The translations under genes were made by a program, and so were the position numbers. Positions 8,241-16,325 of a stretch of 55,985 bases of DNA are shown one piece after another. The DNA is from Chloroflexota bacterium (GTDB taxonomy: Bacteria > Chloroflexota > Dehalococcoidia > UBA2247 > RBG-13-53-26). The notes beneath the pieces are model-generated. The model was not told the origin of the DNA. It was given only the letters and a program-made list of their open reading frames with translations, and did not search any database. The DNA lies in NCBI GenBank assembly GCA_016875915.1, contig VGOM01000002.1, forward strand, positions 87,263 to 143,247, in the 5' to 3' direction. Position 1 is the first letter of the stretch; every line of letters starts with the position of its first letter.

Positions 8241-11200
8241 TCACGATTGCTGCTCCGACTGCGACAGCTCCTTCTGGTACTCCTGCAGCGATTTCGGGCT
8301 GATCTCCTGCTTCCTCACCGCCTCCATGCCCTCCGCGCTGGCCTCCGCGGCCGCCATGGAGGTGATGTAGGGCACCTTGTACTGCGTGGCCGTCTTGCGA
8401 ATGTAGCTGTCATCGTACTTGCTGTTGCGTCCGGCCGGGGTGTTGATCACCAGGTGAATGTCCCGGTTCTTGATGGAGTCGGCCACGTTGGGCCGGCCTT
8501 CATGGAGCTTCTTCACCCGCTGGTTCGGTATGCCATGCCTCGCCAGCAAGGCACCGGTCTGTTCGGTGGCGTAGATCTGGAAGCCCAGGTCCTTGATTCT
8601 CCGGGCGATGGGCGGCAGGTCCTTCTTGTCGCTGTCTGCCACAGTCAGCAGGACATTGCCTTCGACGGGCAGCCTGGCTCCGGCCGCCGCGGCGGCCTTG
8701 TAGAACGCCAGTCCGAAGCTGTCGGCAATTCCCATCACCTCTCCGGTGGACTTCATCTCCGGGCCAAGCACGGGGTCCACATCGGGAAACATGTTGAAGG
8801 GGAAGACGGCTTCCTTGACCGCGACGTAGGGCAGCTTGCGCTTCTTGAGGTCCGGGAAGTCCCTCAATCTCTTGCCCAGCACCAGCCGGGTGGCAATGGC
8901 CGCCATGGGAATCCCGGTCACCTTGGAGACTAGCGGCACCGTCCGCGAAGCCCGGGGGTTGGCCTCCAGGATATAGACCATGTCGTTGCAGATGGCATAC
9001 TGGACGTTCATCAGTCCCACTGCCTTCAGGTCCTTCACTATCCTGGCGGTGTACTCCTCAATGGTCTTCAGGTGCTCCTCTTTGATCGTCCTCGGCGGGA
9101 TGACGCAGGCAGCATCCCCTGAATGAACGCCGGCCAGCTCGATATGTTCCATGACAGCGGCCACAAAGGTCTCCTCACCATCGCAGAGGGCATCCACCTC
9201 CGTCTCGATGGCCTGTTCCAGAAACCTGTCGACAAGCATGGGGTACTCAGGGCTGACCTGAATGGCCTCTTCGGCGTGCTTGATCAGTTCGGCCTCATCG
9301 TAGATCACCTTCATCCCCCGGCCGCCGAGCACAAAGGACGGCCGCACCATCAGAGGGTAGCCGATCCTGTCCGCGATCCGGATGGCCTCCTTCATGGACC
9401 GGGCGGTGCCCCCATCCGGCTGCAGTATGTCCAGGGCAATCATCCTCTCCCTGAACCGCTCCCTGTCTTCAGCCAGGCCGATGCTCTCCGGGCTGGTGCC
9501 CAGCACGTTCACGCCGTTGTCCTTCAGCTCCTGGGCGATGTTCAGCGGGGTCTGGCCGCCGAACTGGACAATGGCGCCCACGGGCTTCTCTTTCTCGTAG
9601 ATAGTGAGGACATCCTCAACAGTCAGAGGTTCGAAGTAGAGCTTGTCAGAAGTATCGTAGTCCGTGGACACCGTCTCGGGGTTACAGTTGATCATGATGG
9701 ATTCATATCCCTCGTCGCGCAGCGAGAAGGCCGCATGAACACACGTGTAGTCGAACTCAATCCCCTGGCCGATTCGATTCGGGCCGCCACCCAGGATGAT
9801 GACCTTCCTGTTCCGTGACACAGGGACCTTATCCTCGCGGCCGACGTAGGTCGAGTAGTAGTAGGCGGCGTTCTTCACCCCGCTGACCGGCACGGCCTCG
9901 AAACGCGCCACCTTGCCAATGGCGATCCTTCTCTCCCTGACCTGCTTCTCGCTCACGTTGAACAGGCCAGCCAGGTATCTGTCGGAGAATCCCCACTCCT
10001 TGGCCTGGGCCAGCTTGGCATCAGGCAGATCCTGCCACTTGCACCTGATCAGTACCTCCTCGAACTCCACCAGTTCCTTCATCTGCCCGATGAACCACCG
10101 ACCGATGAAGGTCAACCGGTAGAGATCCTCGACGGACATGCCCTTGCGCAGCGCCTCGTACATCAGAAAGACCCGCTCACTGGACGGCTCGGTCAGCCTC
10201 ATCCGCAGCGTCTCCAGCGGCAGTTCCTTGAAGTCACGGGCTCCGCCCAGACCGTACCTCCTGATCTCCAGAGAACGGATGGACTTCTGCAGGGCTTCCT
10301 TGAAGGTCTTCCCGATGCTCATGACCTCCCCGACAGCCTTCATCTGCGTGCCCAGGACGTCCTTGGCCTGGGGGAACTTCTCAAAGGCCCAGCGGGCGAA
10401 CTTCGACACCACGTACTCGCCGTAGGGCTCATACTTCTCAAGTGTCCCCTTCCTCCAGTAGGGGATCTCGTCCATGGTTATCCCAGCCGCCAGCTTGGTG
10501 GAAACCCGGGCTATAGGGAAGCCGGTGGCCTTGGAGGCCAGCGCCGATGAACGGGATGTGCGGGGATTGATCTCGATGACCACCAGCCGGTCATCTTCCA
10601 GGTTGTGGGCGAACTGGATGTTGGTCCCTCCTACCACACCGATGGCATCCACAATCCGGTAGGACATCTCCTGCATCCGCTTCTGCAGCTTCTCGGGGAC
10701 GGTCAGCATGGGGGCTACGCAGAAGCTGTCTCCGGTGTGCACCCCCATGGCATCGATGTTCTCGATGAAGCAGACGGTGATCTTCTGGTCCTTCTGGTCT
10801 CTGACCACCTCAAGCTCCAGCTCTTCCCATCCGAAGACCGACTCCTCCACCAGCACCTGATTGACCAGGCTGGCGGCCAGCCCTCTGCTGGCGATGGTCC
10901 TCAGCTCTTCCACGTTGTAGGCGATTCCCCCACCTGTGCCCCCCAGCGTGTACGCGGGCCGGAGGACCACCGGATAGCCCAACTCCGCCGCTATCCGTTC
11001 CGCCTCTTCCACCGAATGGCAGGGGTCGGATTTGGGCACCGGGATGCCCAGAGCGGCCATGGTCTCCTTGAAGACTATCCGGTCCTCACCCCGCTCAATG
11101 GCATCGACCTTGACCCCGATCACCTCGATGCCAAATCGCTCCAGCACGCCAGCCGTGTGCAGGCCGGCAGCGAGATTCAGTCCGGTCTGCCCGCCCAGAT

Positions 11201-11465
11201 TGGGAAGGAGTGCATCGGGCCTCTCCCTCTGAATGATCTTGGTCAGGCTCTCCACCGTCAACGGTTCAATATAGGTCCGATCCGCCATGCCCGGGTCGGT
11301 CATGATAGTGGCCGGATTCGAGTTCACCAGGACTATCTCATACCCCTCCTCCCTGAGAGCCTTGCAGGCCTGCGTCCCCGAGTAGTCGAACTCACAGGCC
11401 TGGCCGATGATGATGGGACCCGAACCGATGATGAGAATCTTGCGAATGTCATTCCTTCGTGGCAC
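8241..11465 (-). CDS. carB: Carbamoyl-phosphate synthase large subunit
   Basis: Makes carbamoyl phosphate from ammonia, bicarbonate and two ATP, with glutamine-derived ammonia normally supplied by CarA. The 1074-residue product has both ATP-grasp halves, each opening with a characteristic motif (KILIIGSGPIIIGQ and KVIILGGGPNRIGQ), and a C-terminal MGS-like allosteric domain (about 940-1060). The start is GTG at 11465 behind GGGAGG. It lies 26 bases after pyrC. The glutaminase subunit gene carA, usually next to carB, is absent from this operon. Confidence 0.97.
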   Translation of the reverse strand: MPRRNDIRKILIIGSGPIIIGQACEFDYSGTQACKALREEGYEIVLVNSNPATIMTDPGMADRTYIEPLTVESLTKIIQRERPDALLPNLGGQTGLNLAAGLHTAGVLERFGIEVIGVKVDAIERGEDRIVFKETMAALGIPVPKSDPCHSVEEAERIAAELGYPVVLRPAYTLGGTGGGIAYNVEELRTIASRGLAASLVNQVLVEESVFGWEELELEVVRDQKDQKITVCFIENIDAMGVHTGDSFCVAPMLTVPEKLQKRMQEMSYRIVDAIGVVGGTNIQFAHNLEDDRLVVIEINPRTSRSSALASKATGFPIARVSTKLAAGITMDEIPYWRKGTLEKYEPYGEYVVSKFARWAFEKFPQAKDVLGTQMKAVGEVMSIGKTFKEALQKSIRSLEIRRYGLGGARDFKELPLETLRMRLTEPSSERVFLMYEALRKGMSVEDLYRLTFIGRWFIGQMKELVEFEEVLIRCKWQDLPDAKLAQAKEWGFSDRYLAGLFNVSEKQVRERRIAIGKVARFEAVPVSGVKNAAYYYSTYVGREDKVPVSRNRKVIILGGGPNRIGQGIEFDYTCVHAAFSLRDEGYESIMINCNPETVSTDYDTSDKLYFEPLTVEDVLTIYEKEKPVGAIVQFGGQTPLNIAQELKDNGVNVLGTSPESIGLAEDRERFRERMIALDILQPDGGTARSMKEAIRIADRIGYPLMVRPSFVLGGRGMKVIYDEAELIKHAEEAIQVSPEYPMLVDRFLEQAIETEVDALCDGEETFVAAVMEHIELAGVHSGDAACVIPPRTIKEEHLKTIEEYTARIVKDLKAVGLMNVQYAICNDMVYILEANPRASRTVPLVSKVTGIPMAAIATRLVLGKRLRDFPDLKKRKLPYVAVKEAVFPFNMFPDVDPVLGPEMKSTGEVMGIADSFGLAFYKAAAAAGARLPVEGNVLLTVADSDKKDLPPIARRIKDLGFQIYATEQTGALLARHGIPNQRVKKLHEGRPNVADSIKNRDIHLVINTPAGRNSKYDDSYIRKTATQYKVPYITSMAAAEASAEGMEAVRKQEISPKSLQEYQKELSQSEQQS

Positions 11466-11491
11466 CGATACCTCCCTTCAATATTCCGATA

Positions 11492-12856
11492 TCAGCTCCG
11501 CTGATTGCCCTTCCGCGCATCTATGGTCCGGCTGTCGTTGTACACCACGCTCCCTGCCACCACCGTCGCCGCCACCTTCCCTTTGAGCCGGCGTCCGGCC
11601 CAGGGAGTGTTCCTGCCCTTCGAGGCGAAGTCCTGGGGGGCGACCACCCATTCCAGATCGGGGTCAAAGACGGTTACATCTCCCACAGCCCCGGGCCGGA
11701 GGCTGCCGATGCCTTTCGGAACGGATTGCCCCGCTGTGGGGTTAGATTCCCTCCCCAGCACCCCGGCCGGTCCCGCTGTCAGCCGGGCCACCAGAGAGGC
11801 CAGATCCAGCCTGCCTTGATGCACCAGGATCAGCGCCACCGCCAGCGCGGTTTCCAAGCCGCTGATCCCGAAGGCCGCGGCGGCGAATCCTACTGACTTG
11901 TCCCGGGAGGAGTGTGGGGCATGGTCCGTGGCGATGGCATCGATGACGCCCTCTGCCAGCGCCACGCCCAACTCCTCCACATCCCTTCTGGTGCGGAGTG
12001 GCGGATTCACCTTGGCGTTGGTGTCACCGCCGCTGGCTCTCTCCTCAGTCAGCGTCAGATGGTGCGGCGTGGCCTCGGCAGTGATATCAACTCGGCTCCT
12101 CTTCGCCTCCCGGATCAGCGACACCGCTCCGGCGGTGCTCACATGGGCGATATGAACCCGGGCCATGGCTGCCCGGGCGAGCTCAATATCACGGGCCACC
12201 ATGACCTCTTCCGCAATCGCCGGCATTCCCCTGAGTCCCAACCGCGCGGCCACCGGACCATCGTTCAGGGCGCCGCCGGCAGTCATGGAGGTATCTTCGC
12301 AATGATCCATGATGGGCAAACCCAGTCGGGCAGCGCGTTCCAGGGCTCTGCGCATCAACTCCGACCCTGCCACCGGTCTTCCGTCGTCGCTGAAGGCCAC
12401 CACGCCCGCCCCGGCCAGGGCCTCCATGTCAGCCAGTTCCAGGCCTTCCTGTCCCACGGTGACGCAGCCAATGGGCAGAACCCTGACCACGCCCCCCGAA
12501 ACTGCGCTGGCTTTGACCAACTCGACCGTGGCTGGTGAATCCAGAGGAGGACGGGTGTTGGGCATGCAGCAGACGGTGGTGAAACCGCCACGGGCGGCGG
12601 CCAGCGTGCCGCTGGCTATGGTCTCCTTGCTTTCGAACCCGGGCTCCCGGAGATGACAGTGCAGATCGATGAACCCGGGTGAGACCACCATCCCCTCCGC
12701 AGGAAGAACCGTTCCCCCTGTGACACCGGGAGCGCCGCCGGCCTCTCCGATCCAGGCGACGCGGCCATCGACGACCAGCAGGTCGCCGACCACATCGATG
12801 CCGGCGCCAGGGTCAATGATCCGCCCGCCTCTGACAAGCAGGGTGTCGTGTCTCAT
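11492..12856 (-). CDS. pyrC: Dihydroorotase
   Basis: Zinc amidohydrolase that cyclises carbamoyl aspartate to dihydroorotate. The 454-residue class I type enzyme shows the first metal motif FIDLHCHLREPG, the HVS stretch after the barrel strand HIAHVST, and the catalytic Asp in ATDHAPHS. The ATG is preceded by GGAGGG. Fourth step genes of the pathway are elsewhere; here it is flanked by pyrB and carB on the same strand. Confidence 0.96.
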   Translation of the reverse strand: MRHDTLLVRGGRIIDPGAGIDVVGDLLVVDGRVAWIGEAGGAPGVTGGTVLPAEGMVVSPGFIDLHCHLREPGFESKETIASGTLAAARGGFTTVCCMPNTRPPLDSPATVELVKASAVSGGVVRVLPIGCVTVGQEGLELADMEALAGAGVVAFSDDGRPVAGSELMRRALERAARLGLPIMDHCEDTSMTAGGALNDGPVAARLGLRGMPAIAEEVMVARDIELARAAMARVHIAHVSTAGAVSLIREAKRSRVDITAEATPHHLTLTEERASGGDTNAKVNPPLRTRRDVEELGVALAEGVIDAIATDHAPHSSRDKSVGFAAAAFGISGLETALAVALILVHQGRLDLASLVARLTAGPAGVLGRESNPTAGQSVPKGIGSLRPGAVGDVTVFDPDLEWVVAPQDFASKGRNTPWAGRRLKGKVAATVVAGSVVYNDSRTIDARKGNQRS

Positions 12857-12886
12857 CCCCCGCCCTCCCCCGGGGATCGTCTCCGG

Positions 12887-14287
12887 TCAGTCACGGGTGT
12901 ACCTGCCCGGCTTGAATCCCCGCGACCTCGCCTCGCTTTCCGAGTCGAAGGCTATCAGGTTCTCCAGCCTTATCTTCCCGGCCCAGTGGCTGTCGGCGCT
13001 GTGATATCTCTTGCTCTCCAGCGTTCCCTCATGCCACTCGGCGCTGGCGACGTACCTGGGGTGGACCTCGTGCTCACAGTAGATACACATCAAGGTCAGG
13101 GGGCGGCGGCTGACTATCCTGAACTCCGGTTTGATGTACCGCTTCTCGTTGACTGAGACGCAGTTCCGGTTCTGGCACATGACCCCGAATCCGCGGTCGT
13201 AGACCGGGTAGTCCGTCTTCCGCGCCCCTGCCGGCTCCCTGACTGTGGAGGCATCGAGTTGCCTGGCGCCGAGCAGCAGACTGGTCAGGGCCATCCTGAT
13301 CGGCACGCCCCGGGCCGCCTGTTTGAAGTACATGCTCCGCGGGTCGGCGTCCAGCTCATGAGCCAGTTCATCGATGCGGGGCAGGGGATGCATCACCAGG
13401 GTCTCCCTGAAGGTCTTCTCCTTCAGCAGCCGTTTGTCCACCACCGGATACCCCGTGCCTGACCCCTGTACACCATCGCCCTGCGCATGCCTCTCTTTCT
13501 GGAATCGCGTGACATAGATGGCGTCGACCCCCTTCTCCAGCTCAACCTGAATGCTGATGTCGGGCATCATGGCCAGTTGATGGGGGGTGCTCGGCGTGAC
13601 ATAGATGGCATCCAGCGAGAAGAGGTCCCCTCTGGTGGGCTGGTCTCCGACATCACACTTCCGCAGTTCACCCCCATACTCCTTGGTCAGTTTCCGGACC
13701 ACGTGCTCCGGCATCTCCAGCCCTGGACCGGGACGGAAGAGGATTGACGCCCCAAACCTGGCCAGGGCGCAGGCCAGGGAATGCACCGTCCGGCCGTACT
13801 TCAGGTCACCCCAGAGAGCGATCTTCAGTCCCTTGATCGCCCCTCTCTCCTTTCTTATGGTGTAGAGATCCAGCAGAGTCTGCGTTGGATGTTCATGCCC
13901 GCCGTCCCCCGCGTTGATGACCGGGACCCCGGCGTAGTCTGCCACCACCCTGGCCGCCCCCTCCCAGGGGTGCCTGATCACGATGATGTCGGCGTAGCTC
14001 CCCACTACCCTAGCCATGTCCGCAATGCTCTCTCCCTTGGCCAGTGAGGTGGCTCCGATGTCAACGGCGGTGATCACCTGACCGCCCAGTCTGAGCATGG
14101 CCGCCTCGAAGGAGAGCCGCGTTCTGGTGCTAGGCTCGAAGAACAGGCTGGCCATGATCTTGCCTCGGCAAACGCCGGCCTGCTCCCCCATGGATTCGGC
14201 CATCTCATCGGCCAGGCAGAACACAGCCTCAATCTCCTCATTTGTCAGATCGTCCATGGTGATGAGACTTCTACCTTGGAGCTTCAT
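12887..14287 (-). CDS. pyrB: Aspartate carbamoyltransferase with fused PyrI-like zinc domain
   Basis: Condenses carbamoyl phosphate with aspartate. The catalytic part (about residues 1-345) has the carbamoyl-phosphate loop FFEPSTRTRLSFE, the HPTQTLLDLYTI motif and the MHPLPRIDEL motif. At 466 residues it is about 150 longer than PyrB. The extension carries CX4C (Cys371, Cys376) and CX2C (Cys401, Cys404), closely matching the zinc domain that ends the regulatory subunit PyrI, but without the nucleotide-binding allosteric domain. A last segment (about 425-466) resembles an Ada-type metal-binding module with its cysteines replaced. The ATG overlaps the pyrR stop (ATGA). Confidence 0.93.
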   Translation of the reverse strand: MKLQGRSLITMDDLTNEEIEAVFCLADEMAESMGEQAGVCRGKIMASLFFEPSTRTRLSFEAAMLRLGGQVITAVDIGATSLAKGESIADMARVVGSYADIIVIRHPWEGAARVVADYAGVPVINAGDGGHEHPTQTLLDLYTIRKERGAIKGLKIALWGDLKYGRTVHSLACALARFGASILFRPGPGLEMPEHVVRKLTKEYGGELRKCDVGDQPTRGDLFSLDAIYVTPSTPHQLAMMPDISIQVELEKGVDAIYVTRFQKERHAQGDGVQGSGTGYPVVDKRLLKEKTFRETLVMHPLPRIDELAHELDADPRSMYFKQAARGVPIRMALTSLLLGARQLDASTVREPAGARKTDYPVYDRGFGVMCQNRNCVSVNEKRYIKPEFRIVSRRPLTLMCIYCEHEVHPRYVASAEWHEGTLESKRYHSADSHWAGKIRLENLIAFDSESEARSRGFKPGRYTRD

Positions 14288-14880
14288 GTCACCCCCCCCG
14301 GACCAACGGATTTCCCTGGTCGTCTGACGCCGCCATCATCCGGCACAGTCACACCCACGATGGCCACCTCGTCCCGGCCATCGACCTCCCGCAGCCTCAC
14401 CGCGATCTCTTCTTTCCTCGACGTCGGAACGTTCTTGCCCACATAGTCAGCTCGAACCGGCAGTTCCCGGTGCCCGCGGTCGACAAGGACAGCCAGTTGA
14501 ATGCGCTCCGGGCGGCCGAAATCGACGAGAGCATCCATCGCTGCCCGAATGCTCCGGCCGGTATAGAGGACATCATCAATGAGCAGTACGCGTCTGCCGG
14601 CAATACTGCCCGGGATATCGTTGGGACGGGTCTGCGGCGGCGACTTCAGGTATGGAAGATCATCCCGGTATGGCCCGATGTCGATTGCCCCCACCGGCAC
14701 GTCGACATCCTCAATCCCCTTGACGTACCGGGCGATGCGGGCAGCCAGCGTCGCCCCTCTGGTATAGATGCCGATGAAGACGAGCTGGTCCGGACCGTGG
14801 TTCTTCTCTATCACCTCGTGGGCGATGCGAACCAGCGCCCGCCGCATCTCCTCGGCGGACATGATCACTTTCTCAGACAT
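14284..14880 (-). CDS. pyrR: Bifunctional pyr operon regulator / uracil phosphoribosyltransferase PyrR
   Basis: UMP-responsive RNA-binding protein that controls pyr operon attenuation and may also have uracil phosphoribosyltransferase activity. The 198-residue product has the PRPP-binding signature VLLIDDVLYTGRSIRAAMDAL (about 94-114) and the conserved start region MSAEEMRRALVRIAHEV. The SD-like AGAGGT sits inside the 3' arm of the attenuator hairpin just upstream, so folding of that hairpin should also hide the ribosome binding site. It is the first gene of the operon it presumably regulates. Confidence 0.94.
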   Translation of the reverse strand: MSEKVIMSAEEMRRALVRIAHEVIEKNHGPDQLVFIGIYTRGATLAARIARYVKGIEDVDVPVGAIDIGPYRDDLPYLKSPPQTRPNDIPGSIAGRRVLLIDDVLYTGRSIRAAMDALVDFGRPERIQLAVLVDRGHRELPVRADYVGKNVPTSRKEEIAVRLREVDGRDEVAIVGVTVPDDGGVRRPGKSVGPGGVT

Positions 14881-14911
14881 GAAAAGACCTCTTGCCGGCT
14901 GGCAAGAGGTC
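14881..14911 (-). terminator. Attenuator hairpin in the pyr leader
   Basis: On the minus strand an 11-bp perfect stem (14901-14911 with 14886-14896, loop AGCC) is followed by TTTTC and then directly by the pyrR ATG at 14880. The 3' arm contains the probable ribosome binding site of pyrR. It lies downstream of a PyrR-binding consensus (14971-14984), the standard layout of pyr attenuation. With only four U residues it may act on translation as much as on transcription. Confidence 0.8.
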
Positions 14912-14970
14912 CGTGATTCAAGCGCCCCCTCGCTTCTCTGAGTTCCGAGGGCACCAACTCTACCCTTGCC

Positions 14971-14984
14971 AGCCTCCCTGGACC
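14971..14984 (-). promoter_or_regulatory. PyrR RNA-binding site (anti-antiterminator)
   Basis: The minus-strand leader reads GGTCCAGGGAGGCT. This matches the PyrR target ARUCCNGNGAGGYU at 13 of 14 positions, and GGCAAGG follows. It lies about 60 nt upstream of the attenuator hairpin and about 95 nt downstream of the putative promoter. By family knowledge, PyrR with UMP would bind here and favour the terminator; that is inference for this organism. Confidence 0.85.
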
Positions 14985-15075
14985 GGCTTAAAGGCTCTGC
15001 TGTTAACGCTTCCCGGCCGCTCCGGCTGCTGTGCAGTTGCCGCTGGTTCCGCGTGCTCCGGAGTCAACCATGGCA

Positions 15076-15105
15076 ATAATAGCATATGCCCCAATCCCCA
15101 GACAA
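15076..15105 (-). promoter_or_regulatory. Promoter of the pyr operon
   Basis: Minus-strand -35 TTGTCT (15100-15105) and -10 TATTAT (15076-15081) with an 18-base spacer; TGC directly before the -10 makes it an extended -10 element. The predicted leader to pyrR is about 190 nt and holds the PyrR site and attenuator. Confidence 0.6.
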
Positions 15106-15145
15106 CCCCCGTACAACTCTCTACGCCGCGCGGCTCCGGGTCGCC

Positions 15146-15175
15146 TTGACAGTCGCCAGACCATGCAGATATCAT
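15146..15175 (+). promoter_or_regulatory. Promoter of the epimerase gene at 15252
   Basis: Perfect -35 TTGACA (15146-15151), 18-base spacer, -10 TATCAT (15170-15175). It is divergent from the pyr promoter, about 40 bases away. Confidence 0.65.
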
Positions 15176-15251
15176 CATGGCCGCGAACGGATTGGCGAGT
15201 CCCGTTCCTAGTCAACCGAAAACAGAGCCAATCACACCGCAAGGGGGGGAC

Positions 15252-16274
15252 ATGAAAGCACTGGTTACCGGGGGCACAGGGTGCGTGGGCAGCGCCCTCG
15301 TGGAACGTCTGATCGAGAAGGGGTACAGGGTACGGGCCCTGGTCCGAAAGACGTCTGACCTCAGCCATCTGAAGACCACTGGAGCGGAGCTTGTCTTTGG
15401 CGATGTCGAGGACTACGACAGCCTGACCCCCGCCGTGAACGGAGTGGACATCGTTTTCCACGCCGCAGCCAAGGTTACCCCGGGCTGGGGAACGTGGGAG
15501 GAGTTCGAAAGGTCAACAGTCAAGGGCACCCGGAATCTGCTGGAGGCCAGCTCCAGGGCCAAGGTCCCTCGCTTCGTGCAGGTGAGCTCATATACCGTCT
15601 ACGAGCCATCCTGCCGCATGTCAGAAACCCCCGTTGACGAATCCACCCCGTGTTCAGTGGCCTTCACTCAGGATACCTACTACGACTACGCCAAGCTGCT
15701 CGCCGAACAGGCCTGCTGGGAGTATCACAAACAGGGCAAGATCAAGGTCTCGATGATAAGGATCGGCTCGGTCTACGGCGCCAGAGACCGACTGCTGGCT
15801 GACCGGATCTACCGGTATGTTGCCTTCCCGGTTGTGCTGTGGCCGGGCAAGGTGGATCCCCGATATGCAATAGTACACGCCACTGACGTCGCCGATCTGG
15901 CCATTCTGGCAGCCACCAGTGACAAAGCCGCTGGGCAGGCCTACAACGTGGCTCCGCCTGAGCCGATCAGACTCAAAGCCTTCTCAGAAGCCATGATCAA
16001 GGCCATGGGGGGCAGAAGGATCCGGGGCACAATGCCCTACTCAGTCGCCTACGTCTGGTGCGCGCTGATGGAGGCAATCGCCAGAGTGCGCCGGGCCAAG
16101 GAGATGCCCTTCCTGAACCGCTACAGCATAAAGATCATGCAGACCGAGTGCTGCATGGACGGCTCCAAGGCTGGTCGGGAACTGGGCTGGGTACCGAAGA
16201 TCTCAGCCGAGGAAGGCACTAGACAGTATGTCGAATGGCGCCGGGCTCACGACCGCGCCCTCAAGAAGAAGTAG
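15252..16274 (+). CDS. NAD(P)-dependent epimerase/dehydratase (extended SDR)
   Basis: Rossmann-fold oxidoreductase of the extended SDR family, 340 residues. The dinucleotide motif VTGGTGCVGSALVE is at the N-terminus (about 4-17), an Asp-Val pair (FGDVEDYDS) marks the adenine pocket, and the catalytic pair sits in YYDYAKLLAEQ (YxxxK). I chose the ATG at 15252 because AAGGGGGGGA lies just before it; an earlier in-frame ATG would add 25 unrelated residues. Substrate unknown: sugar nucleotide, sterol-like or ketone reductions are all possible in this family. It is monocistronic and convergent with the radical SAM gene. Confidence 0.88.
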   Translation: MKALVTGGTGCVGSALVERLIEKGYRVRALVRKTSDLSHLKTTGAELVFGDVEDYDSLTPAVNGVDIVFHAAAKVTPGWGTWEEFERSTVKGTRNLLEASSRAKVPRFVQVSSYTVYEPSCRMSETPVDESTPCSVAFTQDTYYDYAKLLAEQACWEYHKQGKIKVSMIRIGSVYGARDRLLADRIYRYVAFPVVLWPGKVDPRYAIVHATDVADLAILAATSDKAAGQAYNVAPPEPIRLKAFSEAMIKAMGGRRIRGTMPYSVAYVWCALMEAIARVRRAKEMPFLNRYSIKIMQTECCMDGSKAGRELGWVPKISAEEGTRQYVEWRRAHDRALKKK

Positions 16275-16301
16275 GCCGCGGCGCCAGTCTGATAGTTCCG
16301 G

Positions 16302-16322
16302 GGCCGCGCCACCATCGCGGCC
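16302..16322. terminator. Hairpin between convergent genes
   Basis: A 7-bp perfect GC stem (16302-16308 with 16316-16322, 7-base loop) lies between the stops of two convergent genes. Neither side has a T-run, so a bidirectional termination role is only suggested by position. Confidence 0.3.
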
Positions 16323-16325
16323 AGC

